From: JBJYKD01 sp049310025
Lineage (GTDB): Bacteria > Bacillota > Thermosediminibacteria > Thermosediminibacterales > Tepidanaerobacteraceae
Direction of reading: 5' to 3'
Length of the DNA: 22,164 nucleotides
Assembly: GCF_049310025.1 (NCBI RefSeq)
Contig: NZ_JBJYKD010000037.1
Coordinates: 1 to 22,164, forward strand
The notes below the pieces were generated by a model. That model was not told where the DNA came from. It ran no database searches and saw only the letters and a list, made by a program, of their open reading frames with translations. The translations under genes and the position numbers were made by a program. Each line of letters opens with the position of its first letter. Positions within the stretch are counted from its first letter, which is position 1. This document shows positions 13,835-21,973 of this stretch, piece after piece.

Positions 13835-15058
13835 TTATGCGCCAACCGATTTATAATCGGGTGGAGTTAATTCTCTTTCGGTGGCGGCCACTATTACGGA
13901 ACCGGCCATATCTCCGGTGACGTTGATGCAGGTCCTGGCCATGTCCAGAATCCTGTCGATGCCGGCTATGAGCGCTATGCCTTCCAGCGGCAGGCCCACT
14001 GATTGAAGCACCATTGTGAGCATTATAAGCCCCGCTCCGGGAACTCCCGCGGTGCCGATGGACGCCAGGGTGGCGGTGAGAATAATCACCATCTGTTGAG
14101 CCAGCGTCAGTTGAATCCCGAATACCTGAGCCACAAACAGGGCACACACCCCCTGGTATAGGGCGGTGCCGTCCATGTTGATGGTGGCGCCCAGGGGCAG
14201 GACGAAGCTGGATATGGATTTAGATACCCCCAGGTTTTTTTCCACGGATTCCATGGTAACGGGCAGGGTGCCGGAACTGCTGCTGGTGGTAAAGGCCACC
14301 AGCATGGCCGGTGATGCCCCTTTAAAGAATCTCAAAGGGCTCATCCTGGCAAAAGCGTAGACGAGGGACGAATAAACCAGGATGGCATGAAGAGCGCACC
14401 CGAGGTATACGGCTATTATGACCTTTAACAGCGGCAATAGCACACTGGGCCCGCTGGCCGCCACTACCGGCACAATGAGGCCGAAGACGCCGACGGGGGC
14501 GTATGCCATAATAATTCCCACTATCTTGTAACTTATCTCCGCAAGGCTGTCAAAAAAGGTCAACACGGGTTTTCCCTTATCACCGATGAAAGTGATGGCT
14601 ATCCCCAGGAATATGGCAAAGACAATTATTTGAAGCATGTTGGCTTCGACCATGGCTTTTACAGGGTTGGTCGGGACTATGTTGAGCAGTGTGTCGATTA
14701 TGGATGGCGCCTGGGAAACATCAACTTTCGCATCCGGGGGTAGTTTCATTCCAAGGCCCGGATTTAAAATATTACCCAGGATGAGGCCCAGAGTGACCGC
14801 AAAGGCGGTTGTGGTAAGATAATAAGTAAGAGTCTTGGCACCAATCCTGCCCAGCTTTTTTACGTCTCCGGTACTGGCGGCTCCAACCACCAGCGATGAA
14901 AGCACCAGCGGCACGATGATCATTTTGATGAGGTTTAAGAATAGAGTTCCAAGGGGCTTAATATAGGTGTTGGCCGCTTCGGGCGCCGAAGTAAAAAACA
15001 GGCCCACGACTACGCCCAGGGCCAGGCCGATAAAAATTCTGGTGGTCACATTTTTCAT
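13835..15058 (-). CDS. DAACS-family Na+/H+-dicarboxylate (glutamate/aspartate) symporter
   Basis: This secondary transporter imports glutamate, aspartate or C4-dicarboxylates. The 407-residue polytopic membrane protein starts at ATG 15058 after AAGGAGGGAA. Family marks are LFLNLIKMIIVPLVLSSLV near the N-terminus, the re-entrant loop containing FTTSSSSGTLPVT, the signature LPLGATINMDGTALYQGV, GTAGVPGAGLIML (second hairpin loop) and DRILDMARTCINVTGD, which supplies substrate- and Na+-binding residues. All expected elements are present and unbroken. It converges on the asparagine-synthase-like gene, so an aspartate link is attractive but unproven. The substrate cannot be assigned more closely by eye. 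Two 16-bp direct repeats lie upstream. Confidence 0.93.
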   Translation of the reverse strand: MKNVTTRIFIGLALGVVVGLFFTSAPEAANTYIKPLGTLFLNLIKMIIVPLVLSSLVVGAASTGDVKKLGRIGAKTLTYYLTTTAFAVTLGLILGNILNPGLGMKLPPDAKVDVSQAPSIIDTLLNIVPTNPVKAMVEANMLQIIVFAIFLGIAITFIGDKGKPVLTFFDSLAEISYKIVGIIMAYAPVGVFGLIVPVVAASGPSVLLPLLKVIIAVYLGCALHAILVYSSLVYAFARMSPLRFFKGASPAMLVAFTTSSSSGTLPVTMESVEKNLGVSKSISSFVLPLGATINMDGTALYQGVCALFVAQVFGIQLTLAQQMVIILTATLASIGTAGVPGAGLIMLTMVLQSVGLPLEGIALIAGIDRILDMARTCINVTGDMAGSVIVAATERELTPPDYKSVGA

Positions 15059-15175
15059 GCTTTCCCTCCTTAAGGAATGCGATGTTATAATTTAATTAAT
15101 TTTTTAAACCTCCTTTCAAAGAAAAATAATATTAAAATAAATTAAAAGATAGAAACTTTCTAAATATATTTTATG

Positions 15176-15211
15176 CCGAACATAACAAAAAATAACCGGA
15201 TATAACAAAAA
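15176..15211 (-). repeat. Two 16-bp direct repeats 20 bp apart upstream of the symporter gene
   Basis: CCGAACATAACAAAAA (15176-15191) and CCGGATATAACAAAAA (15196-15211) match at 14 of 16 positions and are offset by 20 bp, two helical turns. They lie about 120-150 bp upstream of the symporter start. A near-perfect palindrome, TAGAAACTTTCTA (15150-15162), is closer to the gene. Same-face spacing suggests binding sites for a regulator. No known operator consensus was recognised. Confidence 0.45.
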
Positions 15212-15263
15212 CCAACAATAAATGTGATATACCCAGGACAAAACCGAATTTAGCTGCTTCATG

Positions 15264-15291
15264 CCCGGGAAAAGGCCGGGGTTATTTTTAT
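15264..15291 (+). terminator. Hairpin with T-rich tail upstream of guaA
   Basis: CCCGG (15264-15268) pairs with CCGGG (15276-15280) and is followed by GTTATTTTTA. No plus-strand gene lies directly upstream. It could be an attenuator in a long guaA leader or a stop for stray transcription. Confidence 0.4.
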
Positions 15292-15298
15292 AAAGTTA

Positions 15299-15327
15299 TG
15301 GAAAACCTTAAAAGTTTATGGGATAAT
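15299..15327 (+). promoter_or_regulatory. Candidate guaA promoter
   Basis: TGGAAA (15299-15304), a 17-nt spacer and GATAAT (15322-15327) with TG just upstream of the -10. The predicted start is near 15334. The leader contains a weak CCGG/CCGG hairpin (15356-15380) with a T-rich tail before the guaA ribosome site. No purine-riboswitch core was found. Confidence 0.4.
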
Positions 15328-15416
15328 AATAAGAAATAGTGAGCTAAAAATGCATCCGGATTATTTCTGAAAAAAGCCGGTTTGTTTTGTATTATTTAAT
15401 GATTGGAGGATATTCC

Positions 15417-16952
15417 ATGGTAGAATCTAGGGAAAATGTCATCATCCTGGATTTCGGGGGGCAGTACAGCCAGCTCATTGCCCGGCGCGTAAGGGAAGCG
15501 CACGTATACTGCGAGATTCTGTCATATAAAACGCCGCTGGAGGAAATTTTGAAGAGAAAACCCAGGGCCATCATATTTTCCGGCGGCCCCGCCAGTGTTT
15601 ATTCCGAAAACGCCCCCGTCTGCGACAGGAGGATTTTCGAGGCCGGTATTCCTGTTCTTGGCATATGTTACGGCATGCAGCTTATGTGTCATCTGCTGGG
15701 GGGCAGGGTGGAACCCGCCAGGACCAGGGAATACGGGAGGGCCGAACTCATGGTAGACGATGAAGACAGGCTGTTTCAGGGTCTTGAGCAAAACATGATC
15801 GTATGGATGAGCCACAGCGATTCGATACTTCAACTGCCCGAAGGATTTCGAACTCTGGCCCACACCAGAAACACCCCCCACGCCGCCGTGGGAAACGGCA
15901 GCAACCTCTTCGGAGTGCAGTTTCACCCGGAAGTGGTCCATACGCCCCGGGGGCGGGAGATCCTCAACAATTTCCTTTTTGGTGTGGCGGGCTGCAGCGG
16001 TAACTGGTCTATGAAGTCCTTCGTGGACGAGCAGGTGCGGGCTATAAAAGAAAGGGTTGGAGACGGAAAAGCCCTGTGCGCGTTGAGCGGCGGAGTCGAC
16101 TCTTCTGTGGCCGCACTGATAACCCACAAGGCCCTGGGGGATAATCTGACATGCATTTTTGTAGACCACGGCCTTTTGAGAAAAAACGAAGCCGAGAGCG
16201 TAATAAAAACATTCAGAGACAAATTTCACATCAATCTCATAGCCGTGGACGCCTCCGAGCGATTCCTGACGAAGCTTCAGGGGGTTACGGACCCGGAGAG
16301 GAAAAGAAAAATCATCGGTGAGGAGTTTATCCGGGTGTTCGAAGATGAGGCGGCAAAGCTGGGGAAAATCGATTTCCTGGTACAGGGGACGTTGTACCCG
16401 GATGTGATAGAAAGCGGTACCGACACGGCGGCGGTCATAAAGAGCCATCACAATGTGGGAGGGCTTCCGGAAGATGTTGAATTCCGGATCATCGAGCCGT
16501 TGAGGGACCTTTTTAAAGATGAAGTGAGGAAAATAGGGGCGCAGATGGGCCTCCCTGAGGAAATTGTATACCGCCAGCCATTCCCGGGTCCGGGTCTCGC
16601 CATCAGGGTGCTGGGTGAGGTTACCCGGGAAAAGTTGGATCTTCTGAGGGAAGCCGACGCCATAGTATATGAGGAGATAAAAAGAGCGGGGCTGTACAGA
16701 GAATTGTGGCAGGCCTTTGCGGTACTTCCCGATATAAGAAGTGTGGGAGTGATGGGTGACGAGAGGACTTACGCCTATACCGTGGCCATAAGGGCCGTCA
16801 TAAGCGAAGACGGCATGACCGCCGACTGGGCGAGACTGCCCGCGGACGTGCTGGATAATATATCCACCCGCATTGTCAACGAAGTTCCGGGAGTAAATCG
16901 GGTTGTCTACGACATTACTTCAAAACCGCCGTCCACCATCGAATGGGAATAA
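15417..16952 (+). CDS. guaA: GMP synthase (glutamine-hydrolysing)
   Basis: GuaA converts XMP to GMP using glutamine and ATP. ATG 15417 follows TTGGAGGA; an upstream in-frame TTG at 15387 precedes that site. The 511 residues are the family norm. The class I amidotransferase domain has GICYGMQ with Cys84 and FHPEVVHT with His170 and Glu172. The ATP pyrophosphatase domain has SGGVDSS (224-230). The dimerisation domain ends with the conserved TSKPPSTIEWE. No defect is seen. The stop is 32 bp before the aroC start, so guaA probably heads a transcript with aroC and aroB. Confidence 0.97.
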   Translation: MVESRENVIILDFGGQYSQLIARRVREAHVYCEILSYKTPLEEILKRKPRAIIFSGGPASVYSENAPVCDRRIFEAGIPVLGICYGMQLMCHLLGGRVEPARTREYGRAELMVDDEDRLFQGLEQNMIVWMSHSDSILQLPEGFRTLAHTRNTPHAAVGNGSNLFGVQFHPEVVHTPRGREILNNFLFGVAGCSGNWSMKSFVDEQVRAIKERVGDGKALCALSGGVDSSVAALITHKALGDNLTCIFVDHGLLRKNEAESVIKTFRDKFHINLIAVDASERFLTKLQGVTDPERKRKIIGEEFIRVFEDEAAKLGKIDFLVQGTLYPDVIESGTDTAAVIKSHHNVGGLPEDVEFRIIEPLRDLFKDEVRKIGAQMGLPEEIVYRQPFPGPGLAIRVLGEVTREKLDLLREADAIVYEEIKRAGLYRELWQAFAVLPDIRSVGVMGDERTYAYTVAIRAVISEDGMTADWARLPADVLDNISTRIVNEVPGVNRVVYDITSKPPSTIEWE

Positions 16953-16984
16953 TAAATAATTTAAAAGCGCTGGGAGGTTTTTTT

Positions 16985-18124
16985 GTGCTGAGGTTTTTGA
17001 CCGCAGGCGAGTCGCACGGAAAAGCGCTGACGGCCATTGTTGAAGGGCTGCCGGCAAATATGGAGGTTGACGAATCTGTAATAAACCGGGACCTGGCCCG
17101 CCGGCAGAAGGGTTACGGCCGCGGCGGCAGGATGAAGATAGAAAAGGACGAGGTGGAAATTTTAAGCGGTGTTAGAAAGGGCAGGACTACGGGAAGCCCT
17201 TTAACGCTTCTGATTAAAAATAAAGACTACGAGAACTGGAAGGAATTGGACACCCCTCCGGTGACAAGGCCGAGACCCGGCCACGGAGATCTGGCCGGAG
17301 CTCTGAAATACCGCCTGGATGATATAAGAAACGTGCTGGAAAGGGCCAGTGCCAGGGAGACCGCCGCCCGGGTGGCGGTGGGAGCGGTGGCAAAGCTGTT
17401 TCTTGCATCTTTCGAAATACATATTTACAGCCATGTGCTGTCCATCGGAAGGGTGAGCCTTGAGCGGAAAGACTATTCATGGAGGGATCTCATGCGGGCC
17501 GACGAATCCCCGGTTCGCTGCATAGACGAAGATACTTCCAAAGAAATGATGAAGGCCATCGATGAGGCTAGGGCCGAAGGGGATTCGCTGGGCGGCGTTT
17601 TCGAGGTGATGGCCTTAAATGTGCCGGTGGGTCTTGGGAGCCACGTTCAGTGGGACAGGAAACTGGACGGGCGGATTGCCCGGGCGTTAATGAGCATTCA
17701 GGCCATAAAAGGCGTGGAGATAGGCCTTGGATTCGAGGCCGCATATAGAAAAGGGTCTGAAGTGCATGATGAAATTTTTTTTAATGAACAGTCCTCTTTT
17801 TACCGCAAGACCAACAGGGCCGGCGGCATAGAGGCCGGCATTTCCAACGGCTGCCCCATTGTGGTGCGGGCGGCCATGAAGCCCATACCCACCCTGTATA
17901 GACCACTTCGCAGCGTGGATATTAAAACCAAAGAGCCTTTTGATGCCAGCATCGAGCGCTCGGACATTTGTGCGGTTCCGGCGGCAAGCATTGTTGGGGA
18001 AGCGGCTCTGGCATGGGTCCTGGCGGAGGCCATTACGGAGAAATTCGGTGGCGACAGCATGGAAGAGGTGCTGCAGAATTACAGAACATATATAGAAAGT
18101 TTAAAGTATTTGGGAGAGAAGTAA
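16985..18124 (+). CDS. aroC: Chorismate synthase
   Basis: AroC makes chorismate from 5-enolpyruvylshikimate-3-phosphate with reduced FMN, the last step of the shikimate pathway. GTG 16985, 8 nt after GGGAGG, is preferred. An open frame reaches back to 16943 but overlaps guaA and precedes the ribosome site. The 379-residue protein has the three expected blocks: GESHGKALTAIVEGLPAN at the start, RASARETAARVAVGAVAK in the middle and GISNGCPIVVRAAMKPIPT near residue 290. The flavin and phosphate-binding RRQKGYGRGGRM segment is intact. It is followed 4 bp later by aroB. Confidence 0.96.
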   Translation: MLRFLTAGESHGKALTAIVEGLPANMEVDESVINRDLARRQKGYGRGGRMKIEKDEVEILSGVRKGRTTGSPLTLLIKNKDYENWKELDTPPVTRPRPGHGDLAGALKYRLDDIRNVLERASARETAARVAVGAVAKLFLASFEIHIYSHVLSIGRVSLERKDYSWRDLMRADESPVRCIDEDTSKEMMKAIDEARAEGDSLGGVFEVMALNVPVGLGSHVQWDRKLDGRIARALMSIQAIKGVEIGLGFEAAYRKGSEVHDEIFFNEQSSFYRKTNRAGGIEAGISNGCPIVVRAAMKPIPTLYRPLRSVDIKTKEPFDASIERSDICAVPAASIVGEAALAWVLAEAITEKFGGDSMEEVLQNYRTYIESLKYLGEK

Positions 18125-18128
18125 AGTC

Positions 18129-19205
18129 ATGGAGAAAGTAATTGTTGATTTGGGAAGCAAATCTTATCCCATCCTCATTGACAACGGGCTTTTAGACAAA
18201 CTGGGATACATATTAAAAGAACACTTCGCCGGGAACAGGATTCTGGTGGTCACCGACAGCCATCTGAGTGATTTATACTCTGAAGAGGTAATGGCCTCCC
18301 TGGGAGAGGCCGGTTTCAACGCAAGTCTGGAAACGATTCCGGCAGGGGAGGTCAGCAAGTCGCTGCGACGGGCCGAACTCGTGTATAATGCCGCGCTGGA
18401 GCACGGACTGGACCGAAAGTCCGCCATTTTAGCCCTTGGCGGCGGCGTCGTTGGGGATCTGGCGGGCTTTATAGCCGCCACATACATGAGGGGTATAGAT
18501 TTCATTCAGGTCCCCACATCCCTTTTGGCCCAGGTGGACAGCAGCGTGGGAGGGAAAGTGGCCGTAAACCTGGATAAAGCTAAAAATATGGTGGGAGCCT
18601 TTTACCAGCCCCGGCTTGTCCTGATAGATCCCGGCGCGTTGCGCACCCTCCCCGCCAGGGAGTTTAATGAGGGGCTGGCAGAAGTCATCAAATACGGCAT
18701 TATCCGGGACGAAGATTTTTTCTGCTGGCTGGAGCGGAATATCAGGAGTTTGCGGCAGGACGCCGGTGCTCTGATATTCGCCATAAAAAGGTCCTGTGAA
18801 ATAAAAGCCTCGATTGTAGCCGAAGATGAAAGGGAGAGCGGCCTCCGGATGATATTAAACTGCGGCCATACAGTGGCGCACGCCCTGGAAGCGGTTCTCG
18901 GTTACGGCAACATCTTGCACGGAGAAGCTGTGGCCCTTGGGCTCGTTATAGAAGCAAAAATAGCCCTCCATCGAGGGCTCATCGACAGAATAACATTTTC
19001 GCGAATCCAGGGTCTGGTGAAATCAGCCGTTCCAATGGAACTGCCGAGGGACATTGATGAAAACCTAATTATTGCAAGCATGTCCTATGACAAGAAAAAT
19101 GTGGATGGCAAAATAACTTTTGTGCTGCCCCAAGGCCTGGGCAAAGCCGGCATATACACCGACGTCACCCGTGAAGAAATCTTAAGCGCTCTGGTTTCGG
19201 CTTAA
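18129..19205 (+). CDS. aroB: 3-dehydroquinate synthase
   Basis: AroB cyclises DAHP to 3-dehydroquinate, the second shikimate step, using NAD+ and a divalent metal. The 358 residues are of normal length. The NAD-binding segment LALGGGVVGDLAGFIAATYM is followed by PTSLLAQVDSSVGGKVAVN. The metal ligands are visible in EFNEGLAEVIKYG (Glu), NCGHTVAHALE (His) and LHGEAVALG (His). ATG 18129 is 4 bp after the aroC stop, so the two genes are certainly cotranscribed. No other shikimate genes follow in the window; a decayed gene converges from the other strand. Confidence 0.97.
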   Translation: MEKVIVDLGSKSYPILIDNGLLDKLGYILKEHFAGNRILVVTDSHLSDLYSEEVMASLGEAGFNASLETIPAGEVSKSLRRAELVYNAALEHGLDRKSAILALGGGVVGDLAGFIAATYMRGIDFIQVPTSLLAQVDSSVGGKVAVNLDKAKNMVGAFYQPRLVLIDPGALRTLPAREFNEGLAEVIKYGIIRDEDFFCWLERNIRSLRQDAGALIFAIKRSCEIKASIVAEDERESGLRMILNCGHTVAHALEAVLGYGNILHGEAVALGLVIEAKIALHRGLIDRITFSRIQGLVKSAVPMELPRDIDENLIIASMSYDKKNVDGKITFVLPQGLGKAGIYTDVTREEILSALVSA

Positions 19206-19235
19206 TAGATAAAAACCCTCCTTACACGCGAATAT

Positions 19236-19667
19236 TCAGTTTGAACATATCATGCCGCTTTCCATGAGCTTTTTGCGCACCTCGGCCTGTTCAAGGATTC
19301 CCTTCTGGCTTACGATGTAGCGCTCGTGGGTGCCTCTTCCTATTAGTCCAACTTCGTCATAGGCCCATAATTCGAAGGTTAATTTATTGCCCTATACGGC
19401 TTTCAACACTGATTTTACCGTAACGGTCATCCCCTGACAGGTGGGTTTTTCGTGGGTTACGTTTATGGTTTTTCCAACCGTTATAAAACCTTCCAGCAAT
19501 AAAGGGTCAACGGCTTTTACCGATGCTTCAATCATCATGGCTATAAGTGCGGGTGTGGCTAGAAGGGTTTTAAGGGCACCGCTGCCGATCAAAAGGGCGG
19601 TGTCTTTTTCTTCAATGCATTTCTGTACAATTCCCGTCAAACCTATTTTTATTCCTGGAATATTCAT
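19236..19667 (-). pseudogene. FlK-like hotdog thioesterase interrupted by in-frame TAG
   Basis: The protein resembles FlK-type (fluoroacetyl-CoA thioesterase-like) hotdog-fold enzymes. ATG 19667 follows AAAGGGGG on the minus strand. LATPALIAMMIEAS supplies Thr38 and Glu47, and NVTHEKPTCQG supplies His72, equivalent to the Thr/Glu/His active site of FlK. After KSVLKAV (91) the frame meets TAG (19392-19394). It then continues in frame with GNKLTFELWAYDEVGLIGRG, then THERYIV, and ends at TGA 19236-19238, giving the usual length of about 143. GAG (Glu) to TAG is the simplest origin. The promoter and ribosome site are intact, so the lesion is probably recent, or a sequencing error. Confidence 0.8.
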
Positions 19668-19700
19668 GACCACAACCCCCTTTATTGTTTTTCTAAATAT

Positions 19701-19729
19701 ATTATATTATAAAAATTAATTAATTTCAA
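19701..19729 (-). promoter_or_regulatory. Sigma-A promoter of the thioesterase-like gene
   Basis: On the minus strand, TTGAAA (19729-19724), a 17-nt spacer and TATAAT (19706-19701). The predicted start is near 19694, about 27 nt before ATG 19667. Intact even though the gene has an in-frame stop. Confidence 0.7.
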
Positions 19730-19880
19730 TATATTGCAAAACTATTCACAAGTAAAATTAATTACATATCATCTTGTTAAATCAAATAAAATAGGATATA
19801 TTTTTAAATATAGTATCATATATTTGCCTGTATAGATGTATAAATTCGGGAAAAAGTATGCAGGAATGTTTTATTTTTTG

Positions 19881-19909
19881 TTGAATACATATATAGTATA
19901 TCATATTAA
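19881..19909 (+). promoter_or_regulatory. Candidate promoter of the FBP aldolase/phosphatase gene
   Basis: TTGAAT (19881-19886), a 17-nt spacer and TATTAA (19904-19909). The predicted start is near 19916, about 30 nt before ATG 19946. The rest of the 270-bp divergent intergenic region is very AT-rich and shows nothing else. Confidence 0.55.
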
Positions 19910-19945
19910 AGCAAATAATATATATTTTATCAGGGGGTTATAGAG

Positions 19946-21034
19946 ATGAGCCAGAAAATCACGCTTTCGGTCATCAAGGCCGACATTGGAGGTTATGTGG
20001 GCCACAGCAGCGTTCATCCGGAGGTCCTGGAAGAAGCCAGGAATATGCTGGAACAAAGAGGCGGGGACCTCCTGGTGGATTTCAAGGTTACTCATGTGGG
20101 AGATGATGTAAATCTGATTATGACCCACCGGGAGGGAGTGGACAGCGAAAAAGTTCACAGGCTTGCGTGGGACGTTTTTACAGCATGCACCCGGGTTTCC
20201 AAAAAGCTGAAGCTTTACGGCGCCGGTCAGGATCTCTTATCGGACGCCTTTTCGGGCAACATCAGGGGTATGGGCCCGGGGGTTGCGGAAATGGAGTTTG
20301 TAGAGCGCCCCAGCGAATCGGTGGTAGTGTTTATGGCGGATAAGACAGAGCCAGGAGCATGGAATCTGCCGCTTTACAGGATGTTCGCAGATCCCTTTAA
20401 CACCATAGGCCTTGTCATAGATCCAAAAATGCACGAAGGTTTTAAATTTGAAGTTTTAGACCTGATTGAAAACAAAAAGGTGACTTTTTCTTGCCCTGAA
20501 GAGCTATACGACCTTTTAATTTTTCTGGGGGCGGCCAACCGGTATGCGGTAAAAGCGGTGTACCGCAAAAACGGTGAAATAGCCGCGGTCTCGTCGACTC
20601 AAAGGATGAACCTAATGGCGGGCAGGTATGTGGGAAAAGACGACCCTGTGCTCATAGTGCGCTGCCAGAACGGTTTTCCGGCGGTGGGGGAGGCTCTTGA
20701 ACCCTTTGCCAATCCCCACCTGGTGGCTGGCTGGATGAGAGGTTCCCACTTCGGCCCCATTATACCGGTGGCGCAAAAAGATTCCACTCCCACCCGGTTT
20801 GATGGGCCTCCGAGGGCGATTGCCCTGGGCTTCCAGCTGGCGGAAGGGAAACTGGTGGGCCCTCAGGACCTTTTTGCCGATGTGGCGTTCGACAGGGCCA
20901 GACAGAAAGCTCTGGAAGTAGCCGACTATTTGAGACGGCTCGGGCCGTTTGAACCGCACAGGCTGCCGCTGAATGAGATGGAATATACCACGATGCCTCA
21001 GGTAATGGAAAAATTAAAAGGCAGGTTTGAATAA
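19946..21034 (+). CDS. Bifunctional fructose-1,6-bisphosphate aldolase/phosphatase (archaeal type V)
   Basis: This single enzyme condenses DHAP and GAP and dephosphorylates the product to fructose-6-phosphate, making it a one-way gluconeogenic enzyme of archaea and deep-branching or thermophilic bacteria. ATG 19946 follows CAGGGGGTT. The 362 residues are typical in length. Metal ligands Asp13 (IKAD), His20 (VGHSSVHPE), and Asp53 and Asp54 (VGDDVNLIM) are present. Tyr228 and Lys231 (GRYVGKDDP) correspond to the catalytic Tyr and Schiff-base Lys of the aldolase state. PGAWNLPLYRMFADPFNT is another family block. Monocistronic, closed by a strong terminator. It suggests a thermophilic or anaerobic host that grows gluconeogenically at times. 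Confidence 0.96.
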   Translation: MSQKITLSVIKADIGGYVGHSSVHPEVLEEARNMLEQRGGDLLVDFKVTHVGDDVNLIMTHREGVDSEKVHRLAWDVFTACTRVSKKLKLYGAGQDLLSDAFSGNIRGMGPGVAEMEFVERPSESVVVFMADKTEPGAWNLPLYRMFADPFNTIGLVIDPKMHEGFKFEVLDLIENKKVTFSCPEELYDLLIFLGAANRYAVKAVYRKNGEIAAVSSTQRMNLMAGRYVGKDDPVLIVRCQNGFPAVGEALEPFANPHLVAGWMRGSHFGPIIPVAQKDSTPTRFDGPPRAIALGFQLAEGKLVGPQDLFADVAFDRARQKALEVADYLRRLGPFEPHRLPLNEMEYTTMPQVMEKLKGRFE

Positions 21035-21065
21035 AAAACTGCGAATTTTTTTCGCAGTTTTTTTT
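21034..21065 (+). terminator. Rho-independent terminator of the aldolase/phosphatase gene
   Basis: AAAAACTGCGAA (21034-21045) pairs perfectly with TTCGCAGTTTTT (21051-21062) around a T5 loop and ends in an eight-T run. It starts at the last base of the stop codon. The A-run on the other side makes it usable in both directions. Confidence 0.92.
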
Positions 21066-21211
21066 AAACTCGATTTAACTTTTAATATGGGGATGCATCT
21101 TGAGGATTCACGGGAATATGATAAAATTATATAATGCCTGAATTGTAATAATTTTGGTTTGTCCAAAATCGGATATAGCTGTTTAAAATATGTATAAAAA
21201 GTGATGATAAA

Positions 21212-21973
21212 ATGGCTTTGCGGATTATAAATGTGTTAAAAAGCGATGGAGGCCTTGCGGCTCAAAAAAAGCTATTGAACAAGGCCGGTTTTGTGATAGA
21301 TTTATCTTCGGAAAAGGGTATAAGATTTTGCAGTGAAAAAGATGGCTTTCAGAGCGTTGGGCGGAAATTAAGAGCCCTGAAAGCAGGTGTGACATTTTTG
21401 GGTCCCGGCGACTATCACCATCTTTCCCTTCATTTCCTTGCCAAGTTGAAAGAAAGCCCCGTATTGCTGCTTTTTGACCATCATTCGGACATGATGGAAT
21501 CCCCACCGGGGACCATCAGCTGCGGCTCGTGGGCGGCACTGGCTCTGGCCGAGCGCAGAGTAAAAAAATGCCTGGTGGTGGGGATAAACCCGAAAGACGA
21601 GGGGTTTCTGAAATTAAAAGCACGCCCGGAAATCGCCTTTTTTCCGAAAGACATTCCTCACGATTCCAAGGTGTCGGGCGTCTTAAGGGAACTTGCCCGC
21701 TCTCCGGGGCCGCTTTATATAAGCATTGACAAGGATGTTTTGTTATCCGGAGAAGCCGTTACCAACTGGGATCAGGGAAGCATGACACTGGAAGAGCTCC
21801 TTGATTTGCTTCGGGTGGCCGGAAGGGCGAAACCTTTGGCGGGTGCCGACATATGCGGGGAGTGGCCCGCTCTGCCCGTAGAAATGCTTCACAGCCACGA
21901 GGATAAGAAAAATATTGAAGTAAACCAGACAGCAAACCTGAAAATCCTTGATGCCCTGAGCGAAGTGATGTAG
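21212..21973 (+). CDS. Arginase/agmatinase-family (ureohydrolase fold) protein
   Basis: The ureohydrolase fold uses two Mn2+ to hydrolyse guanidino or related groups. In the 253 residues I see GPGDYHHLS (His69 or His70), LLLFDHHSDMM with Asp89, His91 and Asp93 in the DxHxD pattern, and ISIDKDVLLSG with Asp173 and Asp175. All metal-binding positions are thus kept. The usual SxDxDxxDPxxAPG is altered: the DP and APGTGTP-like loop is replaced by EAVTNWDQGSMTLEEL. The protein is also shorter at the N-terminus than arginases (about 300 residues). This points to a divergent subfamily with unknown substrate, not a confident arginase or agmatinase. The ribosome site before ATG 21212 is weak. No arginine or polyamine genes are nearby. 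Confidence 0.82.
   Translation: MALRIINVLKSDGGLAAQKKLLNKAGFVIDLSSEKGIRFCSEKDGFQSVGRKLRALKAGVTFLGPGDYHHLSLHFLAKLKESPVLLLFDHHSDMMESPPGTISCGSWAALALAERRVKKCLVVGINPKDEGFLKLKARPEIAFFPKDIPHDSKVSGVLRELARSPGPLYISIDKDVLLSGEAVTNWDQGSMTLEELLDLLRVAGRAKPLAGADICGEWPALPVEMLHSHEDKKNIEVNQTANLKILDALSEVM

Noticed and set aside
15232..15416. Purine riboswitch upstream of guaA
   Set aside because: The conserved purine-aptamer core (TATA..GG..TC..CCG pattern with the two kissing loops) is not visible. Only simple hairpins are present.
15522..16451. Long minus-strand open frame of 309 codons inside guaA
   Set aside because: A shadow of the guaA coding frame with no ribosome site. The plus-strand frame has all GuaA motifs.
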